From Sordariomycetes sp. S80-01Y (lineage: Eukaryota; Ascomycota; Sordariomycetes), in contig JAXQJY010000023.1 in assembly GCA_037042185.1 (NCBI GenBank), positions 1,054,001-1,118,000 on the forward strand: a stretch of 64,000 bases of DNA. Direction: 5' to 3'. Under the pieces are notes generated by a model. That model saw only the letters and a list, made by a program, of their open reading frames with translations, did not search any database and was not told the DNA's origin. Both the position numbers and the translations under genes were made by a program. Below are positions 10,378 to 22,270 of the stretch, piece by piece. How positions within the stretch are numbered: position 1 is the stretch's first letter; each line of letters begins with the position of its first letter.

Positions 10378-12311
10378 ATGACCTCCGAGAGCGCCCCCAC
10401 GGCCCACGACCCCAAGTCGTCCGAGGACTACATCCAGTTCCCCTGCATCCCACCTGGCGGCGACCTCAACCGCTGGTCCACCACCATCACCCGCGGCCAT
10501 GACTTCCCCGGCGCCCAGGCCATGCTGTACGGCGCCGGCGTGCCCAACCGTGAGATGATGAAGAAGGCGCCTCAGGTCGGCGTCGCGACCGTCTGGTGGG
10601 AGGGCAACCCTTGCAAGTGAGTGGCCCGCGTCCTTGCTCTCTGACCATCCCATCCCGCTGACCCTCCTGGCAGCACCCATCGTGAGCGCGCTCCAGCATT
10701 CCCCCGAGACCCGAGAGCACCCCAAAGACTGACCTGACCCCGCCAGTCATGGAGTTCGGCCAGATCGTCAAGGCCGCCATCGAGCGTCAGGGCATGCTCG
10801 GCTGGCAGTTCAACACGGTCGGCGTCTCCGATGCCATCACCATGGGCGGCGAGGGCATGCGCTTCTCCCTGCAGACCCGCGAGCTCATCGCCGACTCCAT
10901 CGAGTCCGTCACCTGCGCCCAGCACCACGACGCCAACATCGCCATCCCGGGCTGCGACAAGAACATGCCCGGCGTCGTCATGGCCGCCGCCCGCCACAAC
11001 AGACCCTTCATCATGATCTACGGCGGCACCATCCGCAAGGGAAGCAGCAGCCTCCTCGAGAAGGAGATCAACATCAGCACCTGCTACGAGGCCAGCGGTG
11101 CCTACACCTACGGGAGGCTCAATGCCAAGACGGACGCGGGCAAGCCTGGCAGGACGAGCAGCGATGTCATGGACGACATTGAGCGCCACGCCTGCCCGGG
11201 AGCCGGTGCCTGCGGAGGCATGTACACGGCCAACACCATGGCCACCGCCATCGAGGTCATGGGGCTCACGCTGCCGGGCTCGTCCTCCTACCCGGCCCTG
11301 TCCCCCGAGAAGCGCCGCGAGTGCGAGAGGGCGGCAGCCGTCATCAAGGTCGCCATGGAGAAGGACATCCGCCCCCGCGACCTGCTCACCAAGCGCGCCT
11401 TCGAGAACGCCCTGAGGCTGACCATGATCCTGGGCGGCTCCACCAACGGCGTTCTGCACTTCCTCGCCATGGCCAACACGGCCGGCGTGGACCTGACGCT
11501 CGACGACGTCGCCCACGCGAGCGACACGACCCCCTACCTCGCGGACCTCGCCCCCAGCGGCAAGTACTACATGGAGGACCTCTACAAGATCGGCGGCACG
11601 CCCTCCGTCGTCAAGATGCTCATCCACAAGGGCATCCTGCACGGCGACGTCCCCACCGTCACCGGCAAGACCCTCGCACAGAACTGCGAGGACTGGCCCA
11701 GCCTCGACCCGAACCAGCAGATCATCCGCCCGCTCGAGAACCCCTTCAAGGAGTCCGGCCACATCCGCGTCCTGAGGGGCAACTTCGCCCCCGGCGGCGC
11801 CGTCGCCAAGATCACGGGCAAGGAGGGCACCAGCTTCACCGGCAAGGCCCGCACCTTCGACAAGGAGGTCAAGCTCAACGATGCCCTGTCGCGGGGTGAC
11901 ATCAAGCGCGAGGACGGCAACCTCGTCCTCATCGTCCGCTACGAGGGCCCAAAGGGCGGCCCGGGCATGCCCGAGCAGCTCCGCGCCTCGGCCGCCATCA
12001 TGGGCGCCGGCCTCTCCAACGTCGCCCTCGTCACCGACGGACGCTACAGCGGCGCGTCGCACGGCTTCATCGTCGGGCACGTCGTCCCCGAGGCGGCGGC
12101 CGGCGGGCCCATAGCGCTGGTGCGGGACGGCGACGAGGTGACCATCGACGCCGTGCGCAACAGGATCGACGTCGCCATCAGCGAGGAGGAGTTCGCGAGG
12201 AGGCGCGCCGAGTGGAAGGAGCCGCCGCTGCACGTCAAGAGGGGAACGTTGGCAAAGTACGCCAAGCTGGTGGGCGATGCCAGCCACGGCGCCGTTACGG
12301 ACGGCCCGTAA
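10378..12311 (+). CDS. Dihydroxy-acid dehydratase (IlvD/Edd family), with 8-nt micro-exon
   Basis: Three exons, 10378-10616, 10674-10681 and 10747-12311, give 603 aa. The middle exon is only 8 nt. It restores the conserved NPCNTHL that leads into MEFGQIVK, while skipping it breaks the frame. Iron-sulfur cysteine motifs are present: NPC (Cys79), PGCDKNMPG and GAGACGGMYTANTM. The catalytic-serine region reads GRYSGASHGF. The family dehydrates 2,3-dihydroxy acids, classically the third step of valine and isoleucine synthesis. The N-terminus (MTSESAPTAHDPKSSEDYIQ) is not an obvious mitochondrial presequence, so it may be a cytosolic paralogue rather than the housekeeping ILV3, or act on sugar acids. 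For that reason no symbol is given. Confidence 0.93.
10674..10681 (+). other. Eight-nucleotide micro-exon of the DHAD gene
   Basis: This exon is bounded by CTGGCAG upstream and GTGAGC downstream, with introns of 57 and 65 bp on either side. With the two leftover bases of exon 1 and the first two of exon 3 it encodes N-T-H-L, matching the conserved family motif. Confidence 0.88.
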
Positions 12312-12666
12312 TGTCAGCACCGCACGGGCAAACCAAGAGTGTGGATGAAGTAAGGAAAAGGGGGCCAGGCGTAGAAGCATTCTATTGTGACAGCAAAACT
12401 CAAAACAAACAGGGTATAGCCCCCCCTCACTTCTCGATGCCTTCAATCTCCACCATCTCAAGTTACCCAATGTACACATTCCTTCGCTCTGTAATAATGG
12501 AAAATAAGCCCCGACAAGCTCGCCAATCTTGCTACCACCTCACAGAGCCCCAGGCAGGACGCCCAGTCTGCCGCACGCTCGTCCTCGGCGGCGGGACGCA
12601 AGCCCTGCAATCCTCCTCAGGCGAGAGGCCCCCGAGGGTGATATCGCCGAGGGTCCAGGGGCGGCT
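12312..12666. other. Convergent intergenic region (DHAD and MVP1 3' ends)
   Basis: A 355-bp gap between two converging stop codons. It should hold both 3' UTRs and polyadenylation signals. No coding potential was seen. Confidence 0.6.
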
Positions 12667-15145
12667 CTACTCCCCCAACGGCATGCCTTCCAGCTCGTCG
12701 AGCAGGCGGCGCCAGTTGTCCGCCAGCATCTCGGCGTACTTGACGCGCTCGCCGGCCCAGTCCTGGTTCCAGCGGGAGATGTGGTACTGGGTGGACTGGA
12801 AGGTGATGAGCTCGTCGCGCAGGCACTCCTTGACGAATACGCTGCGGTTGTGCTGCTGGACGATTGATTCCTTATCCTGGGGTGGGTTAGCAGGTGCTCG
12901 AGCACATGAAAGACTTTGGTTGGGTTGGACATACCTTGATGATAGTCTCGGCGACGCGCTCGACCTCTCCGGCCTTGACGGCGCCGTCGGGCTTGGACCG
13001 CAGGCTGGCCAACTTGGTCTCGTTGGTCTGGATCCGTCGCTCAAGATACGGGATGTTGTCCTTGTCGAGCCTCTCCCTCCGCTCGAACATTTCACGCAGG
13101 CTGACCAGAGCATCCCGTTGGCGCTTCAGGTCCTCCAGGACGCCCTCGTCCCAGCCTTTGCTTTCGTCTTCCATCAACGACTGCGCAGTCTTCAGATGCT
13201 TGCTCATCGCGGTGAGCCCGTCGTTCAGCAGGGGGATCTCGTTGGTGTCGGTTGCGTAGGTGTCAGAAGATGTCTCGGTCAGGCTGCCTAGGAGCATCGC
13301 TACGCGAGCGTGATCGGCAGCTACACCTTCTTGTCGCTTGACGAGACGGTCCATGATGCTGCAGATACTGATGTACAGCTCGGCGGAGCGCTTGACGCCG
13401 GCTCTCGTCCGAGTAAACAAATCCTCTAGACCCTGGGGGAGCGATTCTTCCAACCCTGGTGCTAGCGCGCGCTCGGTGAACTCGTCTTGAACCGAAATGC
13501 TAGCTTGCTTCCGCCACACAGTGAGCTCCTGGTGCTTGTCAGCGCTTAGCTAAGGGAGATATATGTTCGGAAGATGGGGACTTACAGTAGGCACAGTGAG
13601 GAACATGACCACCAGCTGCTCCTGGCTGAGAACAGGATGCCGTATCAAGGCGTTGAGGAACCTTGCCAGCCCGCGTCTTCGCTTCTCGATGAAGGAGTTG
13701 TCGTTGGACAGGTGGTTGCCGTTGACGGCGACACGCTTCGGGGGGAGCAGAGGCAGGGCGCGGAACGGATACCGTTTGTGCAGGCAGTCGAGCAGCCACA
13801 CAAAGTCGCTGTATCGTCGGATGACCTTGCCACCCCTGCGCTGGCTGGTAACCTCGTAATTGTGGTGCTGGAACATGAACATGCCCTCCTTCTCCGGCAT
13901 GAGCGCCACCAGTATTTGCTCCTCGGGGCTGCTCCCCGAACGTGTGATTGTTGTCCTTGGGGGGGCAAGAGGGTTCGCCCCAGGTGCTCGGCCGGGTTCG
14001 TCGCCGCCGAGACCGCCGGGCTCGACAAAGGGATTGGCATCGGGCTGCTGGGGTGTTTGGTGGTTGAAGCCGGTTCCAGCGCCGGCGCCGGACCCGTCGA
14101 AGTAGCCTCCCCATCCGCCGGCTGGAGGCTGCGCGCTCCCAGCACTCTGCTGTCCGCCTTTGGATGCGGCAGCCTCCACGGTGTGCTGGCTGATGGTCCG
14201 ACCGCCGATCATGGGGGAAGGTGTATCGGTGAAGCCATTCGAAGAAGCGCCGTTCGACTTGGCGTGGTCATGGTTCTTGTGAACCTCGGGGGAATTCCAA
14301 GGATCGTCCTCAGGGTCCTCCATTGCAGGCCGGTGCATGCGAGCCGCCGACGTTGAGTGGGATTGCTGGTGCGGCAAATGACGGGGCGGTGAGTCTTTGA
14401 TCGGGGTCTGCGGAGGTTTCGCGCCGAGCTCCTCGACGGGTGGAATCACGGGTTCTGCGTTGAGGCCGGACAGCTTGGGCTGGGGAAGCTCTGTTGACAT
14501 TCGGGGTTAGCTAGAGGTCTCCACTGGGGCGTGCTTGATAACGGCGCAGATAACGCTTGGCGGCCGTGACGGAGTGATCGTCGCCCGCAACGCGGGAACA
14601 CGCGATTGGGGGATGCCACCACGTAGGGATAACTCACTTCGCTTGCGCTCGTCGACGCTGTCCAGGCTGATGACCTCTCCCTCCTGGGCCAGACCAACCA
14701 GCGCCAACAAGACGTTGAACTCGGTCCGTTCCAGGTTGACCTCAGCGCCGTCGGCCTCGGGCGCAACCAGCGAGACGATGCGGCTCTGCGTCGAGGGCTC
14801 AGACAGCCTCGCGGCAGAGAAGACCTTGGCCACCCCGTCGGAGTTGACGGTCCTGCCACCGCTCTGGGCGGCGATGGTGTCAAAGGCCTCGATGTAGCTG
14901 TCGGGGACGTCGCTGGAAGGTAGCAGACTGCGCACCATGTCCGCGCGGCTCTGCTTCTTGCGCGGCGTTGGCATTGACCACGGGGAGTCGTCGCCGTCAT
15001 CGGCATCGTCCGCGAACAAGCTGTTGGAGGATCGATTGGCTGGTTCGTCGCTGTCGAAAAGGCCGCCTCCGCCTCCGCCGCGCTTCTTGCCTGGTGACGC
15101 CACGACGGGCTCGTCGTCGGTCGGGGATGTTCCGAACAGCGACAT
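12667..15145 (-). CDS. MVP1: Sorting nexin Mvp1 (PX-BAR)
   Basis: Four exons, 14638-15145, about 13586-14490, 12935-13528 and 12667-12876, give 738 aa. Introns are about 147, 57 and 58 bp. The N-terminal third (start MSLFGTSPTDDEP) is acidic and low-complexity, followed by an EH-like helical region and a proline- and glycine-rich linker. The PX domain (phosphoinositide binding) contains VIRRYSDFVWLLDCL and the basic PKR region, at about residues 360-480. The C-terminal 250 residues are helical and fit a BAR domain. Mvp1/SNX8 proteins bind PI3P on endosomes and form tubules for retromer-independent or retromer-linked recycling. The exon 2 start could be off by one base by eye. Frame continuity supports the join given. 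Confidence 0.9.
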
Positions 15146-15909
15146 ACTGGCAGAATGACACCTGTTCTGTCTCGATTGTACCGTGTCGGGCTATCGACTT
15201 CCAATCGCAGCTGTGTTGGAATCGGACTCTCGCTCGGTCGACCGTCGCAAGATCCCGCCTAGTGCTGGTGCTTGGAGTGGTAATCGGTGGTTGGTTGGGC
15301 GGGATGCGCGATTCGGACTGCGGGTTCAACAACTAACTGACGAGCAGAGACCTGAAATCTGTGGCGCCCCGCAGCAATGCAGAAATCGACGACTCGTAAA
15401 ACGACAAACCTTATGTCAGAGACTCAGCGTCTCATGATGGGGGAGGATCAAGTCAAGTCAGAGGGGGACGATGGTGAAGTCATCCGCGGCCCAGGCGGGC
15501 GACACTGCGGGTGCAGTGGAGAACTTGGACCTCAGCCTGCCTGGGAATAGCAGCCGCCCGCGCAACGTGGGACTTGGCGCGATAGCTCCAGAATACCACT
15601 ACCTTTACTAGTGCTACTACCTTGAGTACCATGGTAATGCTTGTCAGCAGTAGCAGTATAGCGACCTGGTCTACGGAACACCGTAGTTTGAAGTCAACTC
15701 TGAGCTAGAAATCCACACAGAACCGGCCCAAACGCTGGTACATGAACGTGCGCTAATCTCTGGCCGCACATCACAACTGTTCTCGTGTTGCTCACCCATT
15801 GCAAGAGCGTGGTAGCTAACGCTGCACAGATACTCAAGTAGATGAAAGCATTGTCGCCTGTATTGTACATTTACAACATTATACACATGGTACAAACCCA
15901 ACAACCCGC
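15146..15909. other. Intergenic region with MVP1 promoter
   Basis: About 760 bp between two minus-strand genes. It has a run of ACT/AGT trinucleotides near 15595-15660 and no recognisable exon. An 81-codon frame on the minus strand (15671-15916) runs into the next gene's 3' end and lacks features. Confidence 0.5.
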
Positions 15910-16867
15910 CTACCACATCGTCTCCGTTTTGGTGCTCTTCTTCCCATCGCTTGACCTCTTGACCTTCTTCTCCGTCGGCACCTTGAAGTAAAGCGACGGC
16001 GACTCACCCTCCTTGAGCTGGTGGCTCAGGTACCCCCTATGCGCCGGGTCGCGGTAGTACTCAATGTCCTCACGACTCGTCGGGTCCGGTAACCTGTACT
16101 TCCACCGCTTCTGCCTGGCGTCGTCCAGCACCTCCTCCACATACTGCGCGCCCTGCGGCAGCGGCTTGTCTGTGTGCTCCGACTCGCCATTGACCAACCG
16201 CCGGATGGAGAGCTTGGTGTAGTACCGTGTCATGATGGTGCCTCCGGCGCGCTCGACGGCCTCGATTGCTCCAGCGGACGCTTTGCTGGCGATGATGTCG
16301 ATAGGCTGTTGCAGCGTGTTGCGTCCGCCGCGGGCGAGGATCTTGATACCGTCCTTGATGCTGCCGACCAGGTTGCTCTGGATGAGCTCCTTGGGGGTGA
16401 TGCGCTGAGTTGGGTCGATGCGGCCTTGGTTGATCCAGTCCTGGAGCTTGTCCAGGTTGACTTCGGACATGACCGGTGCGCGTCTACTTCTGTCAGTTCC
16501 TGAGCGCTTCTCGCCGCCAATGTGCTACCCACATGTTATCGAAACCCTTCCTTCCCTTCTGTACAATCAACGGCGTCTGGCCACCCTGGAACCAGGGCTT
16601 GACCTTTCCGTGCTGTCCCTGGCCCTTGTGACCACGTCCGGACGTCTTTCCGTGACCTGAAGACGGACCGCGACCAACGCGCTTGCGGTTCTGGGTAGAG
16701 CCCTTGTTGTTCGACAGTCGAGACAGGATCGAGGCGTGGCGCGTTTGCTGCGAGGGCTGCAGCGACAGGCTGGCAAGGCAGGCTGTCAATGTGAAGGTCG
16801 ACAATTGAGACGGCGCGGGCGCCTGGCAGCACCGGGCTGCGCTGGCTGGCAGTATCCGGGGCGGCAT
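15910..16867 (-). CDS. MRPL10: Mitochondrial large-subunit ribosomal protein uL15m
   Basis: Two exons, 16533-16867 and 15910-16489, joined across a 43-bp intron, give 304 aa. An acceptor 3 bp further downstream would drop one residue and cannot be excluded. I chose the ATG at 16867 ([13 protein letters not shown]) because it starts a basic, serine- and alanine-rich mitochondrial presequence. The frame is open 32 codons upstream. The core has the uL15 signature [23 protein letters not shown] and QGGQTPL, and a C-terminal helical extension usual in fungal mitochondrial forms. It is part of the mitoribosome 54S subunit and takes part in mitochondrial translation. Confidence 0.92.
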
Positions 16868-17770
16868 TGCGGCGGCGTTGTGCTGTAAGGAGTGCTGGAT
16901 GGATGCTGGGCTTGGATCCCGGAAGGCATCTCGACTTTTTTCGGTCCCCTGGCACGAGGTCACGTGGTGGGGCGTTCACCTCTCAGCACTCCCCGTCGCT
17001 CACACATTGGGATCACGCTTCGAATGATCATCTTCGCAGATCGTGGCCTTGGGATATGCCAGAGATATTCGCGATCATATCAATGTCTGGCATTGTCTTT
17101 AGGCGTGGGGTTCTTGAACACCATCTTGAGCACTGATGCTTGACTCCTTGTCGTTCCCCAATTCCAGATCCTACCCTGCAGCACAGAGGACTCCAACCTC
17201 TAGGCCATCGCAATTGATGCAAAGTAGTCAATTGCGCAACACACATGTTTGGCTCTTCAGGTTGAAGAGAATTTACACAAACGAAGTGTTACACATTTGT
17301 CACGGCGAGGGGTTGCGTGGAACTGCTCAGAAGGCCCAAAACATCTCACCATTTCAGACCTGGTGTATCGTGATCAATGTACGGAGTAGCAAGTCTAGTT
17401 AACACCCTCACCGCCCAAATAGAGAATACAAAAACCCCGTGTCTTCCATCTCCAGTCTATGAGTCGCATTGTGAATCGTTCCCTCCTGCAGAATAAAAGC
17501 AGCCATCCCACTCCACACAAGCGCTATACTCAAAACAAATACATTTCCCAACAAGTCCTGTCCTTCTATCCTGAATGCTTTCGTGTGCTCATGCGTGCAG
17601 ACGTATACGATACTGACGCAGACGGCGTGCGCGTGTTGGAGTATTAGGTGACGGAAGAATCTTAGCCATGACGCCCCCTTCATCACGGTCGTGTGGTATA
17701 GGGCCCTCCGGAGGATAGACTCTTGCGAGCTGCAGGGCTCAATATCCAGTGCTAACGTGTCTGAGGCCGC
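16868..17770. other. Intergenic region, no gene supported
   Basis: About 900 bp between two minus-strand genes. A 92-codon minus-strand frame (17408-17686) includes a hydrophobic stretch (GNVFVLSIALVWSGMAAFIL) but has no other support. It lies where the 3' UTR of the neighbour and the uL15m promoter are expected. Confidence 0.5.
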
Positions 17771-19440
17771 TCAAGGGCTCGCCCAACCGCCCGCCACGTC
17801 AACCCATTCTGCTAGACAAGATCCCTCCTTGCCTTCAACATCAACGATGTCAGTGTCGCAGCGGCAGCGGCAGCCGACGCCGTTCTCCTTCTCCTCGTCC
17901 CAGTCAGCCCAGTAGTCGTCTTCTTCCTTGCGATGCTTCTCGTCAGGGTCGGCCTGTTCAAAGTAGGGTTCGCGTGGGAGCTGGCGGGCAGGGGCGTTGG
18001 CTGGGCAATGTTGGATGGTCGTGTGCCGGTAGCCAAAATCGCGGAAGTAGTGGATGTCTTTGACGCCGAGGAGGGCGCCGGCGGCGAGAGAGTGAATGGG
18101 CGCGTCACCCCACTGTGTCTTGTTAGCGATGGTTTCATCAAGGGAGGCATTGGACCTACGCGCTCCATCCAGAAGCCGCCACTGCGGTCCATCATCTCGA
18201 AGAAGTCTTGGTACTCTTTGCTTCGGAACCAACTGAGGCGGGCAATCTCAAAATTTGACCAGAAGTGACACATGTTGTACTTCTCACCCTCCATCGCCTC
18301 GGGGTCGATGTCCGGCAGGGTGTTCTGGTTCGGGTCGCTCTGCATAATCTCCTCCGGCAAAGGTGGGTTCTCGTCTGAACGCAACTCCTCCTCAGGTTCC
18401 TCCGGTTGAGGCTCGACGAACATCTCCCACAGTCCCTGGGATGTGATGTTGTTGAGACGCTTGTATGCAGAAGCATAGCGGAAGATGTTGGGTACCGTCT
18501 CGCGGAGTTCCTTGACGGCAATGGTGAAACCGTACGTCTTGTTCGCCTCGATCATCTTGAGGAAGGGATCACTGTGACTGTCAGAGGTGGTACGCAACGA
18601 GCAGGCTTGGCAACATACTATGTGATGTCGCAGAAGTACGTGATTTCTGGCTCGACGCGCCAGTACCACTCGTACTTTAGCAGAAGGGGGTGATTGAAGA
18701 AGAAACCAGAGTAGAAGCGACACATGGCGTGATAGCTTTCCAGCCCACCGTACATGACGGCCGCATCACCCTGCTTGGCGATACCCTCCTTTGCGACCTT
18801 GGGATCGACCCAGTCGGGAAACCCCCACATGTCGGGTCCGACCTTGCCAAACTCGACATTGGACGAGGCATACTTCTGCACCGTCTCTTTGAACGTGTCG
18901 TCGAATTCACCGTCGTTGAGGAAGACGTAAGGGTAGTGGTACCAGCGGTTGAAGTGGCGCTCGACGGACTTGATGGACTGGATCACACCATCCAGCTCCT
19001 TGTTTCGCGCGAGGACGACAAAGGCGGCGTTGGCGCGCGGTTTCGAAGTGTCGGGCTCGAGACAGCCTGTAACGAAGACTTTGTCGTGCTTTTCACTGAT
19101 TTTCCTGGGATGTCGTCAGTCAGGGTGGCACCCAGACACGTCGCGCAACTTACCTGATGGCCGGCGGCGCACCAGCGGGCGCGAGTATGCTGCCATCTGA
19201 GCCAGGATGCCTCACGAACAGCACCAGTATGAGGATGACTACCAATATCGGAAAGACAATGATGACGCCCAGGGGCACCGAGACTGACGAGTTACCTCGT
19301 AACCGCAGCGGCCTCCTGAAGAAGGCCAAGCGCGAGGCTAGGCTTTGTTTCTTGGTGCCACTTCCGGTCTTCTCATTATCAAGCGAGGGCAGTTGAATCG
19401 CGCGGGTGGATGCGCCCCTCGCTCTCCTGACTGGCTCCAT
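17771..19440 (-). CDS. Kre2/Mnt1/Ktr-family alpha-1,2-mannosyltransferase (GT15)
   Basis: Four exons, 19154-19440, 18619-19104, 18160-18571 and 17771-18112, with introns of 47-49 bp, give 508 aa. Topology is type II: a basic cytosolic tail, a membrane anchor at about residues 55-76, a stem, then the catalytic domain. GT15 landmarks include NAAFVVLARN, YPYVFLNDGEFDDTF, EPEITYFCDITYDPF and WGDAPIHSLAAGALL. The C-terminal Cys-rich CRCRC tail matches the family. These Golgi enzymes use GDP-mannose to extend O-linked and N-linked mannans of secreted and cell-wall proteins. Which Ktr paralogue it is cannot be decided by eye. Confidence 0.92.
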
Positions 19441-20466
19441 GATGTCGAGGTCGCGTGCGAAGATGATGGAGCCTGCCTCGTGGCAGGGGACCGGATGGCG
19501 GCCAAGTGTTCGTGGGACCGCGGCAGAGGCGGTTTCGCGTGCGTAACCGGAGGGTCGATAGCAAATAAAGCAGTCGATACTCGGTTGCTAGCCAGATGGA
19601 TGTTGCCAAGGTAGGTCTGTAGGGCCGGTTCGAGGGGTGGCGGTGGTGTGGTGTAATGTAAAAGTGCCGTCCCTGGCAAGGGTCCGAGTGTCGCAGAGTC
19701 TCCTGCCGTGTCTGTGCTGGCGGGAATGTCCAAGGATCTAACGAGCGGCGTGCCTTCTCGAGACGGCAGAGTCGAGACGCGTTGGAGGAGAGGGTTAAAG
19801 GAGGTTGTCGCTGGCAACTGCCACTGGAATTTTGGACGGACGGGGGTGAAATTGAAATCGAAAAGAGGATCGGCTGGCCTGCGGCTGTCCTGCGGCTGGG
19901 CAAGGGTTCTTCCGCCTGGCCTTGTTTCGTGTCCAGTAGCGCCATCTGACCAATGGAGTGACGCGAAGGGGATGCTATATGCCAGTACCTTATCGGAGAC
20001 TTGAGTAGTTCTGGGCTTCCTGTTACAAATTGATGTTTGCAATTTGTAAAGCACTCTTGCAATACCTCATGGTCATGCTTTTGTCCTTTTGGACCCGAGC
20101 AGAGCCCTGACAAGACGGTTGTTCTATCATCAAGATCCTCAATCTCAGCGATAGCCATCGCTTGAGCCAGGAGATCAGCTCCACTACTGTATCTGTAAGG
20201 ACCAATCAACCCGCGCTAATTGCAGGGCCCGGAATTCAAGCTTCATGGCGACCATAGCAGCTTTTGGAGCAGGTTCTGGAGTCGCGTCTTTCTTGGCTTC
20301 TCAGCACTAGGGCCCTAAGCCGACTTCATCTCATTCAGCTCATCCCCTTTTATACTACCATCTCGCTTCATAACCTCTACGCGCTCATTCGCAATTTGTA
20401 CCCGAAGCCACCACAACCTCTCAGTGATCTATTTCGAGACCTCTGAGACACGGGCACAGCAGCGCA
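19441..20466. other. Divergent intergenic region (mannosyltransferase / DUF4604)
   Basis: About 1 kb between two divergently read genes. Long open frames on the minus strand (to about 20209) are in different frames, overlap the mannosyltransferase exon 1, and have no plausible start context or domain. I regard them as 5' UTR and promoter sequence. Confidence 0.55.
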
Positions 20467-20988
20467 ATGTCTGAGAAGAAGATCAAGGCAAGAGACCTTT
20501 CCTACCAAGCACCACTGCCGCCTTTCCTCCAGGCTCTGCACGCGCAAGTGGGAGGGACCGACAGACCAACCGTATCGGGACCAAAGCGGGCCGCGAAGAA
20601 GCGATCCGGGAGTGAAGAGGCCGAGGATGCGCCTCTTGTGGTCGACGAGGAGGGCAATGTGGTGAATGTCGAAGTTGACAAGGAGGGGACCTTGAAGGAG
20701 TCGGCGCAGCTAGAAGACGAAGGCGAAAGCAATGGCACGGAGGTCAAGAAGAGCGAAGATGCAAGCAAAGCCACCTTTGGCGCGCGAAAACGCAAGGTTG
20801 GCAAGGTTATCGGTGAAGGTGCTGGGGAGTACCGGGACGACGATAGGAAAGGTATCGATAACAGCAAAGGCAGCAGCGGAGACGCAAATACCACCGGCAA
20901 GAAGGAAGATGGCGACAAAGCAAAGGACAAGAAGCCTAAGAAGAAGGCCAAAAAGGTTAAGCTGAGCTTTGACGAGGAAGACGGTTGA
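20467..20988 (+). CDS. DUF4604 protein, small and highly charged
   Basis: A single exon encodes 173 aa. The start MSEKKIKARDLSYQAPLPPFLQAL is the conserved DUF4604 N-terminus. The rest is acidic and lysine-rich, ending in a basic block (KDKKPKKKAKKVKLSFDEEDG) that could be a nuclear or nucleolar signal. No catalytic motif is visible, and the family has no firm function. Confidence 0.85.
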   Translation: MSEKKIKARDLSYQAPLPPFLQALHAQVGGTDRPTVSGPKRAAKKRSGSEEAEDAPLVVDEEGNVVNVEVDKEGTLKESAQLEDEGESNGTEVKKSEDASKATFGARKRKVGKVIGEGAGEYRDDDRKGIDNSKGSSGDANTTGKKEDGDKAKDKKPKKKAKKVKLSFDEEDG

Positions 20989-21476
20989 GCGTGCAAAGTT
21001 GATTCGGAAAGAGACATGAAATTATCGATTAAACCGCATGTCAAGGCGTCTTCAGCGGCGTTTGAGCAGCGCAACACAGCCATGCCATCATCAGGGTACC
21101 GTATGAGGAGACGGCAGGCCGTTGCACACTGAAGAAGGCTGCTGGGTCGCCCACCTTAGCATGCGGACAAATCTCGTCAGGTCGACCTGGCACCTCGAGA
21201 TGCGCAGACGCGGGGACAGGTTAGCTCTGTAGTAGTCCAGTCGCGGAGGCCCGTGAAGGAGGAATCATGGCAGCAAAACGCCTATCCTCACACTCAAAGG
21301 CCGAAAGACACGAATGGAACAGAACGTATTCGATGTGTCAATTGACAAAAGAAACGAGTCACCGTAATCTACAGACCTCCCACCCCCCAAGGAATTGCTC
21401 TCCGCTTCTATGATACGCATCCCATCCCTTCCCTTTCTCCTTCAGATTACACAATCCACTCAGCCGCCGCATGCAT
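20989..21476. other. Convergent intergenic region
   Basis: About 490 bp between the converging DUF4604 and COX4 stop codons. It should hold two 3' UTRs. Nothing else was seen. Confidence 0.6.
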
Positions 21477-22270
21477 CTATCGGTAGCGGTACTCAGGCTT
21501 GATGTAGTCGGCGAACGTCTGGGGCTCGGGGTAGTCCGGCTCGTGGTGGTGGTGGTGGTCGTCCTGAGGTCCGACGTACTCCATCTGGTAGACGTTGCCG
21601 CACTCGGGGCAGCGCTCGATGGGGCGGTCGCGGGTAACCTATATGATTTGTGAGCTAATGTGTCCATCATCTTCGTCCTGTGAGTACATACGCGGAGCCA
21701 CTTGACGCCGTGCGAGTCGGCAGGGTAGCCGGTGCAGCCGGCAAACTGCTCCTCGCCGGCAGAGCGGATCACGAGAGGCTCTTCCATGGTTCCCTTGCGC
21801 GAGGTGTCGAGGGGGGTCATGTCGAAGATGTCGACGCCCTCCATCTTTCCGAGAATCTCGAGACGCTCGAGACCGGTGGCCTGCTCGAGATCGGTGGGGA
21901 CGGTACCGGGCTCAGCACCGGGACCGTAGAGATCCTCCTCGCCCTTGACCTCTGTTCGCCCCGTTAGCTTCCTCCTTCAATCCGGAAACGTGTGGTTCGT
22001 GTTCGCGTCGACGCACCGTTGAAGGTCTTGTAGTGGCCAATCTTCTTCTCGGCGACACCGGCAAGGGCAGCAGCCTGTTCGTTGGGGGTCGAGGGGTTCT
22101 TGGGGGCCTCGCCTGCGCGGCAATGTTAGCATTTCGGCTGTGCGGCTCCGCGGGCTCGAGCTCGAAAAACACGTACGACGGGCCATGGAGGTGGTGAATG
22201 TGCGGGCGGCGGCGCGGGTGGCGACCGGGGCGCGGCGGGCCGCCGCGAAAGCGGTGCGTTGCAAAAACAT
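21477..22270 (-). CDS. COX4: Cytochrome c oxidase subunit 4 (COX5B family), mitochondrial
   Basis: Four exons, 22177-22270, 22017-22112, 21692-21951 and 21477-21638, with introns of 53-65 bp, give 203 aa. The first 30 residues (MFLQRTAFAAARRAPVATRA) form a clear mitochondrial presequence. The mature part has the COX5B-family zinc site with a GCTGYP upstream cysteine and CPECG downstream. A run of histidines (DDHHHHHEPDYPEPQ) precedes the C-terminal YIKPEYRYR. This is a nuclear-encoded, zinc-binding structural subunit of complex IV on the matrix side. The name follows yeast usage. Confidence 0.95.

Noticed and set aside
6331-12311. Biosynthetic cluster of P450 plus DHAD, as in aspterric acid self-resistance loci
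   Set aside because: There is no terpene cyclase, PKS or NRPS between or beside them, and the intervening gene is a small zinc protein. The DHAD may still be an extra paralogue.
10572-12479. A 635-codon open frame antisense to the DHAD gene
   Set aside because: It mirrors the GC-rich third codon positions of the DHAD coding strand, has a Val/Gly/Ala/Asp-biased composition and no domain. It is a shadow frame.
17408-17686. 92-codon frame with one hydrophobic segment
   Set aside because: No homology I can name, no signal or spliced continuation, and located in an expected UTR/promoter interval.
19379-20209. Minus-strand frames upstream of and overlapping the mannosyltransferase
   Set aside because: They overlap exon 1 of a well-supported gene in a different frame and show no recognisable domain.
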